Shown one piece after another: positions 16,926 through 25,000 of a stretch of 55,685 bases of DNA. The stretch covers positions 1-55,685 of the forward strand of contig JAMCQR010000023.1 of NCBI GenBank assembly GCA_023379555.1, read 5' to 3'. The notes beneath the pieces were generated by a model. The model worked only from the letters and a program-made list of their open reading frames with translations. It ran no database searches and was not told the origin of the DNA. Origin of the DNA: Thermoplasmatota archaeon. GTDB taxonomy: Archaea; Thermoplasmatota; Thermoplasmata; Thermoplasmatales; GCA-001856825. Made by a program: the position numbers and the translations under genes. Position 1 is the first letter of the stretch. Each line of letters starts with the position of its first letter.

Positions 16926-17827
16926 TCACTTTGACCATGATGCCTCCTATTATATAGATATATCCCAGTGATCAATTTGGCCTGCTCCAGAGGCTTGCGA
17001 ATTGAAGGTTCCCTGAAACACTGTATGAAACATGCATTACATTTGTTATCGTATATTTCCCATTTCCTGTTGTTATTCAGTTTCTTGTCAGTTTTGTAAA
17101 AACAGGGGTAAACATTTCCTCTGTAATCGGCGTAAAAGACCTCCTGTCCGGCCCTGCAGCTGGATGTTTCCCTGTTTTCCAGCCACTCAAATGTCTGCTT
17201 GTAATAAGTCCTTGTATTCCCGAATTTATGTTCTTTATAATTATCAAAAGCATATTTGAATGCATCGTATATGTGTTCCCGCTGAACGGGGACTTTCTCA
17301 TAGTAATAAGCAGTATTGTCTGGGAAGCACATTGAAACCGGGATGCCGACTTTTTCGTTCACGTATTCTGCATAATCCCCAACTTTGTCGTAATTAAAAT
17401 CAGTCACGAGCATGTTGGAAGTGAGCACCTTCACCCTCGGCTTCAGGAACTTCATCGATTCGACTACAATGTCGAAAATTTTCCGTCCTCTGTATTCATT
17501 GTGCAGCTCCGGAATGTGACTGTCAAGGCTTATGGTAGCAGCGTCAAGATAGGGATAAATCTTCTCCAGCATGTACTTATTCGTGCCATTCGATGCTATG
17601 TGGGTTATGAATCCTTTTTCCTTCAGCGTTTTGAGCATTCTTGGCAGTTCCGGATGAAGTGTTGGTTCTCCGCCAGTGAGTGATGTTATTTTCACGTTGT
17701 TGTATTTCATCTCATCGATGAAGTCATCAATCCTGTCTTTTGGAAACAGTTCATTCCCCTCAAATGCGTTGCATCCTTTGCAGAGGAGATTACATTTGAA
17801 ATCAATGTTCCAGATAACAGTTCTCAT
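16922..17827 (-). CDS. radical SAM protein with C-terminal Cys-rich (SPASM-like) region
   Basis: A 301-residue protein. The radical SAM cluster motif is C12-x3-C16-x2-C19 in FKCNLLCKGCNAF, followed by SLTGGEPTLHPEL for SAM binding. Near the C-terminus come CRAGQEVFYADYRGNVYPC and CNACFIQC, an auxiliary-cluster pattern. It heads an operon with a GT4 enzyme and a flippase-like protein, which suggests a role in modifying a lipid or glycan (compare HpnH-type enzymes), but a peptide substrate is possible too. The actual reaction cannot be inferred. Confidence 0.8.
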   Translation of the reverse strand: MRTVIWNIDFKCNLLCKGCNAFEGNELFPKDRIDDFIDEMKYNNVKITSLTGGEPTLHPELPRMLKTLKEKGFITHIASNGTNKYMLEKIYPYLDAATISLDSHIPELHNEYRGRKIFDIVVESMKFLKPRVKVLTSNMLVTDFNYDKVGDYAEYVNEKVGIPVSMCFPDNTAYYYEKVPVQREHIYDAFKYAFDNYKEHKFGNTRTYYKQTFEWLENRETSSCRAGQEVFYADYRGNVYPCFYKTDKKLNNNRKWEIYDNKCNACFIQCFREPSIRKPLEQAKLITGIYLYNRRHHGQSE

Positions 17828-17928
17828 TGATTCACTGAGATGGAATTTCTATAAATATATAATTGAGCATCGAGAGCAACGTATTGATTGTGAGAGATAG
17901 GAAAATAAATTGTTCCACTACCTGAACA

Positions 17929-18900
17929 TTAAAGCCCGTCTTTGAAAATCTGTTCCGTGAAATAACTGATAACGATATCAGCACCAGCCCTGAATATAGC
18001 AGTTGTAGATTCTTCCACCGTCGCTTTAAGATCCACGATGCCTGAATCTGCAGCATTCTTGATTAAAGAGTATTCTGCACTCACGCTGTATGCTGCAAGA
18101 GGATGGTCAAATCTCTGCCTCGCAGCCTTTATCACGTCAAGATAGAATAGGGCAGGTTTTACCATTATTATATCCGCCCCTTCTTCAATGTCTTCTTCAA
18201 TTTCCCTCATGGCTTCTCTTGTATTCGTGAATGGCATCTGATATGTTCTCCTGTCCCCAAAGGACGGCGTCGAAAAAACCGCCTCCCTGAAGGGCGCATA
18301 CATTGAGCTTGAAAATTTTGCGCTGTATGCCATGATCAGGGTGTCAGCAAAACCATCCAGGTCCAGATCCTTTCTTATCCTCGAAACCTGCCCATCCATC
18401 ATCCCTGAAGGAGCAACTCCGTCTACTCCTGCCCGTGCATATGTTCTTGCAATCTTCCCGTATATCTCCAGTGTTGAGTCGTTGTCGATAGTTTGACCTC
18501 TGAGGAGTCCGCAGTGCCCGTGGTTGGTATATTCACATAAACACAGGTCTGCAAAAACAGTCAGCTTCGTTTCTTCTTTTATCCTCTTAATTGTTCTTTG
18601 CACTATCCCATTCTCTTCCCACGCCCCCGATCCTGTGGAATCCTTGTGCTTGGGAACCCCGAAAAGAAGTATAGAACGGATTCCGAGGCCTTCATATTCC
18701 TTGGCCTTTTCCACTATTCCATCCTCGTGGAATCTGAAAATACCCCTCATCGTGCTGATCTCCTCTTGACGTTTGAGATTTTCGTCTACGAACATTGGCA
18801 TTACTAGCTTATTCCTGTCGATACTAGTTTCCTCCAACAGTTTCCTTAATTCAGGTGATTTCCTTAATCTTCTTAGCCTTAAATCTGGAAAAGTTTTCAT
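17929..18900 (-). CDS. hemB: porphobilinogen synthase (delta-aminolevulinate dehydratase)
   Basis: Condenses two 5-aminolevulinate molecules into porphobilinogen. The 323-residue length is typical. The Schiff-base lysines are K195 (in MAYSAKFSSSMYAPFREA) and K248 (in IIMVKPALFYLD). A Zn-binding Cys set lies at C120, C122 and C130 (DLCLCEYTNHGHC). It is last in the leftward heme operon. Its ATG lies 50 bases inside the end of hemA, an unusually long overlap in this cluster; no later start would keep the N-terminus. Confidence 0.97.
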   Translation of the reverse strand: MKTFPDLRLRRLRKSPELRKLLEETSIDRNKLVMPMFVDENLKRQEEISTMRGIFRFHEDGIVEKAKEYEGLGIRSILLFGVPKHKDSTGSGAWEENGIVQRTIKRIKEETKLTVFADLCLCEYTNHGHCGLLRGQTIDNDSTLEIYGKIARTYARAGVDGVAPSGMMDGQVSRIRKDLDLDGFADTLIMAYSAKFSSSMYAPFREAVFSTPSFGDRRTYQMPFTNTREAMREIEEDIEEGADIIMVKPALFYLDVIKAARQRFDHPLAAYSVSAEYSLIKNAADSGIVDLKATVEESTTAIFRAGADIVISYFTEQIFKDGL

Positions 18901-20077
18901 TCATTAACAACTCCATTTTAGAGATAACGTTTGACGTCATAATATCGTCTGAAGTTTTAATTGCATTGATTACAATTCCGAGAAGCCTGTTTCTGGTTGC
19001 AATAAGTCCTTTCTCAAGTATGACTTTCTCCTCTTGCGAGAGTTCCATCCTGCGTTCGATCTCTCTTACCTCATCTTGAATGACCAGATCCGAGTATTCG
19101 TGGATTTTTCTCAGGATTTCGCTCTTTTCATCGTTCTTGACCTTAGAGGAAAATTTGTTGAATTCTCTTTCAACGGTCCGAAGTGCCTGGTTAGCAAGAC
19201 TTTGCCTTTCCTCCTTCTTCTCTTCTATCTTCCTGGAAAGGAATTCCATGTCGATCACTTTCAGCTTGTTCTTGATGGATGGATCAATGTTTGGGGGAGT
19301 CCCTAAATCAATTATGGACGAAACTCTTGAATCTTTCGGGAATGATGAGTCCAGGACTAATTTGTGCGCTTTGACTGCAGTGATCACGACGTCATATCCC
19401 TTCCATCTGCGCTGATCAAACGATTCAGTTCTTCCGCCAAAAGAATCTGCCAGTTCCATTGCCCTTGCTTCCGTTCTGTTGGCAATGGCAAACTCAATGT
19501 TTCTGTCGTGCAGCATCTTTGCGATCTGCCTGCCAACTCTGCCTGCCCCTACTACAAGTATTCTGTCTTCCTTTGAAAGATTTGCGAGTTCAAGGGCCTC
19601 ACTGACCACGCTTCTTTTGATTCCATTGAATGCGTTTTCTCTCCTGACCTTCTTTCCTGTTTCAATTGCCTTCTGAAAGACAAGGTTCATGTTAGTGCCG
19701 CTCAGCAGATTTTTCTTTGATTGTTCCCAGGCCTCCTTCACCTGCCCAAGTATTTCGTTTTCTCCCAGGACCATTGAGTCAAGTCCTGCAGAGACCATGA
19801 ATATGTGCTTAATTGCGTCCCATCCATGTATGACCGAGTATTTAGCCACCTTTTCCTTAATGTAGTCTTCCAGATACTGAACTGTTTCCCTGTCACCTGG
19901 GTAAAAATAAATTTCCAGCCTGTTGCAAGTCCAGAGCACCACAGCCTCCTGTATTCTCTCGTTCTTTTTTATGTAACTGTAAATTTCATCAATTTGAAAA
20001 TCACTCAGTTGACTGAAATACATTGAGCCAAGATCAGAATACGTTACTCTGAGCAGGAAAATTCCGCCTTTATCCAA
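18851..20077 (-). CDS. hemA: glutamyl-tRNA reductase
   Basis: Reduces glutamyl-tRNA(Glu) with NADPH to glutamate-1-semialdehyde, the first committed step of C5 heme synthesis. The 408-residue protein has the catalytic Cys51 in LWTCNRLE, the substrate block GLDSMVLGENEILGQVKEAW, the Rossmann motif VVGAGRVGRQIAKML, and the C-terminal dimerisation helices. The start is TTG with GAAGGTG about 7 bases upstream. It follows hemD by 23 bases and overlaps hemB by 50. HemL downstream in the pathway is encoded in the same operon. Confidence 0.97.
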   Translation of the reverse strand: MDKGGIFLLRVTYSDLGSMYFSQLSDFQIDEIYSYIKKNERIQEAVVLWTCNRLEIYFYPGDRETVQYLEDYIKEKVAKYSVIHGWDAIKHIFMVSAGLDSMVLGENEILGQVKEAWEQSKKNLLSGTNMNLVFQKAIETGKKVRRENAFNGIKRSVVSEALELANLSKEDRILVVGAGRVGRQIAKMLHDRNIEFAIANRTEARAMELADSFGGRTESFDQRRWKGYDVVITAVKAHKLVLDSSFPKDSRVSSIIDLGTPPNIDPSIKNKLKVIDMEFLSRKIEEKKEERQSLANQALRTVEREFNKFSSKVKNDEKSEILRKIHEYSDLVIQDEVREIERRMELSQEEKVILEKGLIATRNRLLGIVINAIKTSDDIMTSNVISKMELLMNENFSRFKAKKIKEIT

Positions 20078-20100
20078 CCGGGAACACCTTCACTCGGTAT

Positions 20101-20772
20101 TTACTCTTGACTTAAATCCTTTTCCGATTTAATCTTGCTTAATATATTTCTGATATTTGGAGTGCCGAATGTAGCCTTAGGTTCTACCCCGTATCTTTCC
20201 ATTGTTTTTCTGGTTGGTTCCCCTATTGCGTACAGATCCTTTCCCTTGATCAAGCTACTGTCCTTTTCCATGATGATCTCAAATGACCTTGATGACCCAA
20301 CAAGAATTGACCTGGATTCCTTGATGGGAGAATAGTCGACATCCCTGTTCTCAAGCAGTTCATAAGCTGTTGTCATCAATACTTCAACCCCGCACTCCCT
20401 TAACTTTGAGACCAGTTTTGGGGAGACATGATCACTTGCGATTATTTGTACCTCCTTTTCATTTTCACACAGTAATTCGGCAAGTCCCTCGGAATTCTCA
20501 CGTTTGGGAATTATGCACGTCCGTCCATATATTTCATTCAGGTACCGTGAAGTTACTTGCCCTATGCAGTAAATTTTGTCACTCTTGATTTCGACATGAC
20601 TCATCTTCAGAGCTATGACACCCCTTTTTGATGTGAAAACTATATTTCGTCTTACTTTCCCCATTGAAGTGAGATCCGTGTACTTTATTGCAAGAACGCT
20701 CACGAAAGAGACACCATCCATCCTGAATCCTGGGTCCGCACCTATGTACACTATCTCATTCATCAAGTACAT
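20101..20772 (-). CDS. hemD: uroporphyrinogen-III synthase
   Basis: Cyclises and inverts ring D of hydroxymethylbilane. The 223-residue protein has the weakly conserved two-domain HemD architecture: an N-terminal strand VFTSKRGVIALKM, and a second domain with YAIGEPTRKTMERYGVEPK near the end, which matches the family block I-G-x-x-T-x-x-x-L-x-x-x-G. Sequence conservation in HemD is low. The assignment also rests on its place between hemC (17-base overlap) and hemA. Confidence 0.88.
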   Translation of the reverse strand: MYLMNEIVYIGADPGFRMDGVSFVSVLAIKYTDLTSMGKVRRNIVFTSKRGVIALKMSHVEIKSDKIYCIGQVTSRYLNEIYGRTCIIPKRENSEGLAELLCENEKEVQIIASDHVSPKLVSKLRECGVEVLMTTAYELLENRDVDYSPIKESRSILVGSSRSFEIIMEKDSSLIKGKDLYAIGEPTRKTMERYGVEPKATFGTPNIRNILSKIKSEKDLSQE

Positions 20773-21601
20773 CTCTTAATTTTGCTAATCCAGACTTATC
20801 CGGGTAACCATGGAATACGTAATCGTACCTTCTGTCTTCGCTTGCGTACGAGAATTTGACTGTTCTGCTTTCGTAATTTGCATTGATGCTTACCGCAAGG
20901 TCGCAACCGAGATTGAGGTCACCCATCAGCTTCCTTTCTGTTTCAGCTTCCCAGAGTGATTTGGGATCGGCCAGTTCCTTGAGCATTTTTTCGACTTCGG
21001 AGCCTTTTCTTGAGACGACCGCAATGAAGCCCTGGTTTGGGGCAGGCGGGAGCAGATCCTCGTCGATTACCTCTCCCTGCACTGCTATTCCAAGCCTGTC
21101 TAACGCGACTTTTGCCATTACGAGGGAATCTGCTTCACCCCTTTCCCATTTCCTGAGCCTCGTTTCGATATTCCCTCTTACGTTAACAAATGTAATGCTC
21201 CTGTTCATAAGCGACAGGAATCTCTTCCTCCTAACAGATGAGCCTCCGACGGTTCCGCTGAAATCACTGAGAGGTACTTTTGAGACAAAGTAGTCGTTTA
21301 TACTGCCTCTTTCAGAATAGTAAGGTATAGATAGGGCTTGATCGATTTCGTTGGGGATGTCCTTCGCAGAATGGACAGCCAGGTCCGCCTCCCCATCTGT
21401 AATCACCTGATTCAGTACCTTCACAAATAGGCCCGGTTCCTTCGTTTCATAAATCGGGGTTTTCAGGTCCTTATCCCCCGAACTCCTAACGATTATTTTT
21501 TCGTAATTTATCCCGGCTGCAGCGAATACATTTCCAACGATATCAACTTGTTTGAGAGCAAGGTTGGAGCCTCTGGTGACGATCCTTATTTTCCTTTCCA
21601 T
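20756..21601 (-). CDS. hemC: porphobilinogen deaminase (hydroxymethylbilane synthase)
   Basis: Polymerises four porphobilinogens. The 281-residue protein has the N-terminal VTRGSNLALKQ, DLAVHSAKDIP with the catalytic Asp, VRGNIETRLRKWERGEAD, PAPNQGFIAV, and the dipyrromethane-cofactor Cys233 in LNLGCDLAVS. It is slightly shorter than bacterial HemC (about 310) but complete in all functional blocks. It overlaps hemL by 16 bases and hemD by 17, so the three are translationally linked. Confidence 0.97.
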   Translation of the reverse strand: MERKIRIVTRGSNLALKQVDIVGNVFAAAGINYEKIIVRSSGDKDLKTPIYETKEPGLFVKVLNQVITDGEADLAVHSAKDIPNEIDQALSIPYYSERGSINDYFVSKVPLSDFSGTVGGSSVRRKRFLSLMNRSITFVNVRGNIETRLRKWERGEADSLVMAKVALDRLGIAVQGEVIDEDLLPPAPNQGFIAVVSRKGSEVEKMLKELADPKSLWEAETERKLMGDLNLGCDLAVSINANYESRTVKFSYASEDRRYDYVFHGYPDKSGLAKLRDVLDE

Positions 21602-22773
21602 ATCCTTTCTACTTCCTCGGCCATTTTAGAAAATGAATCCCTTACCTGCTTCTCGGTATGGGCAAAGCTGATGAACAGAGATTCGTCGTACGCTGCCGGC
21701 AGGTATATACCTGCGTCAAGCATTGATCTAAAGAATTTCAGGTACAGATCATGCTTGGACGAATTGACGTCTCCAAGGTCATTCACCTCTTTCTCTGTAA
21801 AGAAGAATGAGAGCATGCCGGTAGCGCTGTTGACGGTCACGCCAGCTTTATTCAGTTCTCTGGCAGAGACTTCAGTCATATGCTTCAGCCGTGAATAATC
21901 CTTCTTCTTCAATAAATTGAGCGTTTCCAGGCCAGCAGCCACAGAAAGAGGGTTTGCCGAATAGGTCCCTGCCTGCTGGAATGCTCCCTCTGGCTTGACT
22001 TCATTCATTATGTTCTCAGATCCGCCATAAATCGCCAAAGGCAATCCTCCACCGACAATCTTTCCAAATGTCACCAGGTCAGGTTTCAATTTATGCGTCT
22101 TATAATATGGTGAAAAAGAAGTTCTGTAGCCTGTTATGACCTCGTCCATGATGAAAAGTGTTCCAGCCTTGTGCGCCAGATCCTGGACCTCCTCAAGATA
22201 ACCTTCTTTGGGCATAATTACGCCTGCATTGCCCATTATCGGCTCCATTATTATTGCAGCATATTCTTTCTTTTCCAGACTCTCTTTTGCCCTTTCAGCT
22301 GAATTGAAATCTATTTCATCTACTGATTCCGAGGGATAGTTGTAAACATGAGTTCCATGATAGCCCCCCTTTATCTTGAGTATCTTCTTCCTTTTAGTGT
22401 GAAATATTGAGAGCCTCAGTGCGTGGAGAGTCGCTTCAGTTCCTGTATTTACAATTCTTATCCTGTCAAGTCCTGAACTTCTTTTGATTAACTCTCCGAA
22501 CTTGACTTCCTCTTCTATAGGGGCCCCGAACATTGTGCCGTTTTCTGCCCTTTCCTCAATTCTCTTCACCACCTCCGGATGGGAATGGCCTAGTATCATT
22601 GGCCCAAATGCCAGGAGGTAATCGGTATACTTCCTCCCCTCAACGTCATAGACAAATGGTCCTTTCCCGCTTGCCAGATAGACGGGGTTTGGTGGGTAGA
22701 ATCTTACCGGGCTGTTGACTCCCTTCGGGAAAATCCTTGTAGCTTTTGCGTAAAGACTCCTGCTGGTCTTCAG
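21586..22773 (-). CDS. hemL: glutamate-1-semialdehyde 2,1-aminomutase, probable CTG start
   Basis: A PLP enzyme converting glutamate-1-semialdehyde to 5-aminolevulinate. The first ATG (22599) would begin inside the protein at MILGHSHPEVV and delete the N-terminal domain. The frame continues upstream through IFPKGVNSPVRFYPP and VYDVEGRKYTDYLLAFGP, the conserved HemL N-terminus, with no ATG, GTG or TTG. The best start is CTG at 22773, overlapping the previous stop as CTGA, with GGGGGTG five bases upstream. This gives 395 residues. The PLP lysine is in VTFGKIVGGGLP, and NTGTEATLHALR is present. Confidence 0.93.
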   Translation of the reverse strand: MKTSRSLYAKATRIFPKGVNSPVRFYPPNPVYLASGKGPFVYDVEGRKYTDYLLAFGPMILGHSHPEVVKRIEERAENGTMFGAPIEEEVKFGELIKRSSGLDRIRIVNTGTEATLHALRLSIFHTKRKKILKIKGGYHGTHVYNYPSESVDEIDFNSAERAKESLEKKEYAAIIMEPIMGNAGVIMPKEGYLEEVQDLAHKAGTLFIMDEVITGYRTSFSPYYKTHKLKPDLVTFGKIVGGGLPLAIYGGSENIMNEVKPEGAFQQAGTYSANPLSVAAGLETLNLLKKKDYSRLKHMTEVSARELNKAGVTVNSATGMLSFFFTEKEVNDLGDVNSSKHDLYLKFFRSMLDAGIYLPAAYDESLFISFAHTEKQVRDSFSKMAEEVERIWKGK

Positions 22774-23273
22774 AAAAACACCCCCGCAAGTATGTTGGCG
22801 ATCAGCACTATCACGATCATCAGGCCAACTGTAATGAAAGATAGATAATGAGCTAATTTCCTCATCCTCTTTAATTCATCGAATTTACCATCCTCTGCAA
22901 GTTTTGGGAACTTCTTCCCGTGCCACAGATTGTTTCCATAAAGTATCAGGTACATGAGTGCAACCGCCACGATTTTTACCGTAAGAACGTATCCCCATGT
23001 CGTGTGTATTGAAGCCGAGAAGTTCGTTATATAATCCGGCCTGACATAATAAATAAGAGAGATTCCAGTTATTATCAGCAATACCGTCGTAATGTTCGTG
23101 TAAAGGGCGTATTTCTTTCCCATTGCAGTCATGAATCTAGTTCTTAATTTTTCGTCAGTCAAGGTAATGCTGCTTGCGGGCCAAACTATTACCCAGACAA
23201 ATATGGATGAGCCTACCAGAAAGACGGCAGATATGACGTGAATGAAAATTAGCGTAATCAAGATTAGATCCAT
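22770..23273 (-). CDS. four-helix membrane protein of heme operon (CopD/HemJ-like)
   Basis: A 167-residue protein with four membrane spans (about 5-30, 55-77, 90-112, 140-165). The first helix carries a His after a Phe-Ile pair (LIFIHVISAVFLVGSSIFVW), and the third reads WGYVLTVKIVAVALMYLILYG with a buried Lys. This layout recalls the CopD/DUF2269 and HemJ group, in which conserved His and Lys bind heme or protoporphyrin. It sits between a radical SAM gene and hemL and overlaps hemL by four bases. A role as protoporphyrinogen oxidase or heme/quinone electron partner is inference. Confidence 0.6.
   Translation of the reverse strand: MDLILITLIFIHVISAVFLVGSSIFVWVIVWPASSITLTDEKLRTRFMTAMGKKYALYTNITTVLLIITGISLIYYVRPDYITNFSASIHTTWGYVLTVKIVAVALMYLILYGNNLWHGKKFPKLAEDGKFDELKRMRKLAHYLSFITVGLMIVIVLIANILAGVFF
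22779..22785 (-). promoter_or_regulatory. strong ribosome binding site before the hemL CTG codon
   Basis: GGGGGTG on the minus strand lies inside the last codons of the preceding gene, five bases before CTG. It is complementary to the archaeal anti-Shine-Dalgarno sequence and supports CTG at 22773 as the initiation codon. Confidence 0.6.
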
Positions 23274-23288
23274 TTTAATCGTGATTAA

Positions 23289-24419
23289 TTACCTAGTACT
23301 ATTCAAGCTTTTCAGGGCCTGGGGAACGTAAATACACATAGGATCCTCCTGGAAGAGATCACCGTAGTAACTGAAAGCCCTGGACCTTGAACCACCACAG
23401 ATATCGCCGTACTCACAGATTCCGCATCTCCCTTTGAAATTCTTTGGATCTCTCATTTTGATTAGTATCTCATTGTTCCTGTATATATCGACTATGCTCT
23501 TTTCCTTGACATTTCCGAGATTGTATGGGAGGAAACCTGATGGATTTACATCACCGTTGTGGGAAACAAAGATTATCCCTTTCCCATCTCTGGTATTTGA
23601 TGTATGTCCTTGGCTCCTTTCGCCTGGCTTCCCCAACAGTTCGATGGTCTTGGAAACAAGGTTCTTATAAGTTTCACCTCCATCATAATCCTGCCTTGCT
23701 CTCTCCAGCATTATTCTTCTGAAAAAAGGAGCTTCTACCGTACGCACGACCACTCCGTACCTTGAGGCAAATGAGAGGTAATTGTTGACGTCTTCGTAGC
23801 CCTGGGGGTCGAGATCCTCCCTGTCTATTCCCCTGCCAGTCTTGATCAAAAAGAAAACTTCCCAGGTTTTCACCTTATTATCAACAAGTATCTTGAGTAT
23901 TTCTGGTAATTCCATCACATTTCTTCTGAAGACAGCGGTGTTTATCTGTAAAGTGAAACCTTCCGAAATTATTTCCCTCATCAGTCTAACCGTCCTGTCG
24001 AATGTCCCTTCTATCCCTCTCAGCCAGTCATGGGTAAACGGACTGGAACCATCAAGACTCAAAGAAAGTGACTTAACCCCATACTTTTTCATCAGTGCGT
24101 AGGCTTCCTCACCGAGCAGCGGAGTTGCGCTTGGGGACATGGAAACTGGTAATCCCAGTTCCTTTGCCCGTTTTAATATTTGCTCAAGCCCCTTCTTCTT
24201 CATTATGTCTCCCCCCGTAAGTATGAGGACGGGGTAGGGAGGACCAAAACTCTTGATTTGATCAAGAAGATTGAATGACTGCTCCAAGTTCATTTCATCT
24301 GGAAGCCCCTCAGTCAGCGCGGACGCCCTGCAGTGCTTACAGGCCAGATCACATGCCTTTGTGGTCTCCCAGAAAATCAGTATAGGTTTAGAGTTATAAT
24401 CGAAGGGCCTCGAACTCAT
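23289..24419 (-). CDS. radical SAM/SPASM protein related to AhbC/AhbD/NirJ, first in heme operon
   Basis: A 376-residue enzyme. The radical SAM motif C-x3-C-x2-C is in KACDLACKHCRA, then LILTGGDIM. The C-terminal block is GRCGICEYGDICGGSRSRA...DPMC, the auxiliary-cluster pattern of heme b synthase AhbD, siroheme decarboxylase-linked AhbC and NirJ, with Ser where many have a further Cys. The start at 24419 is preferred: CTTAAATA lies about 25 bases upstream. As no hemN/F is present, it may oxidatively decarboxylate coproporphyrin(ogen). A peptide substrate cannot be excluded. Confidence 0.8.
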   Translation of the reverse strand: MSSRPFDYNSKPILIFWETTKACDLACKHCRASALTEGLPDEMNLEQSFNLLDQIKSFGPPYPVLILTGGDIMKKKGLEQILKRAKELGLPVSMSPSATPLLGEEAYALMKKYGVKSLSLSLDGSSPFTHDWLRGIEGTFDRTVRLMREIISEGFTLQINTAVFRRNVMELPEILKILVDNKVKTWEVFFLIKTGRGIDREDLDPQGYEDVNNYLSFASRYGVVVRTVEAPFFRRIMLERARQDYDGGETYKNLVSKTIELLGKPGERSQGHTSNTRDGKGIIFVSHNGDVNPSGFLPYNLGNVKEKSIVDIYRNNEILIKMRDPKNFKGRCGICEYGDICGGSRSRAFSYYGDLFQEDPMCIYVPQALKSLNSTR

Positions 24420-24440
24420 TAAGGGCATATCGAGGATGCA

Positions 24441-24448
24441 TATTTAAG
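24441..24448 (-). promoter_or_regulatory. TATA-like box of the leftward heme operon
   Basis: CTTAAATA on the minus strand is centred about 25 bases before ATG 24419, the spacing seen at other genes in the window and typical of leaderless archaeal transcripts. Confidence 0.45.
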
Positions 24449-24968
24449 AAAAATGTTCTGATGCAGTCAAATTGTGTCATACTGCAACTGCAGGTAGTTT
24501 TAGCTTTTTTTCATGGTACCCAGTAGTCGCGATCAAGATGATTGACTTCATTTGCCTCCCCTCGCTGGACATTTTAATGTCGAGGAAAATGTTCTCTTTT
24601 ATTAAGTTCCGGAGGGGAGTGCAAAAATCGCTGGTGAATGCTCGGTTGGAACCAGAAATTCCATCGGTCGAATCTATTTTGAGTATTTCGTAATTTTCGC
24701 AGTTACATCACCAGTTAGATGGAAAAATAGTGGACATCGCTGTTTGAAGTAACAATGGACTACCTGGCATTCTCGTCAATGGTATGTGCCATTACCATTT
24801 ATTTGGGAATGTTAGATTATTTGGCCTGTAAGTTTGGAGTACATTTTTTCCATGCGTTCATTTCCCTGTAGCCCAGTAAATTTTGGATAAATGTAGGTTT
24901 GATTGATTGTTTCAAGATTGCGAAGGAATCAATTATGTTTTATGTCCCATCTTCGAGCGACTTATTGA
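24449..24968. other. intergenic region between divergent heme transcription units, with nested hairpin
   Basis: No convincing gene. A 73-codon frame at 24472-24693 on the plus strand has no recognisable homology and poor composition. Two nested inverted repeats stand out: outer arms CTCCCCTC (24556-24563) and GAGGGGAG (24612-24619), inner arms GACATT (24568-24573) and AATGTC (24576-24581) with a TT loop. They could fold in RNA from either strand or bind a regulator of both heme operons. Confidence 0.35.
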
Positions 24969-24971
24969 AAA

Positions 24972-24979
24972 GATAAATA
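24972..24979 (+). promoter_or_regulatory. TATA-like box of hemE
   Basis: GATAAATA is centred about 25 bases before the hemE ATG (25001), consistent with a leaderless hemE-hemH transcript. Confidence 0.45.
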
Positions 24980-25000
24980 GTATTTCTGGCTTAAAGAATA

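Noticed and set aside
24472..24693. 73-codon plus-strand frame between the heme operons
   Set aside because: Composition is not protein-like, no family is recognised, and it runs through the hairpin region. Kept only as a remark on the gap.
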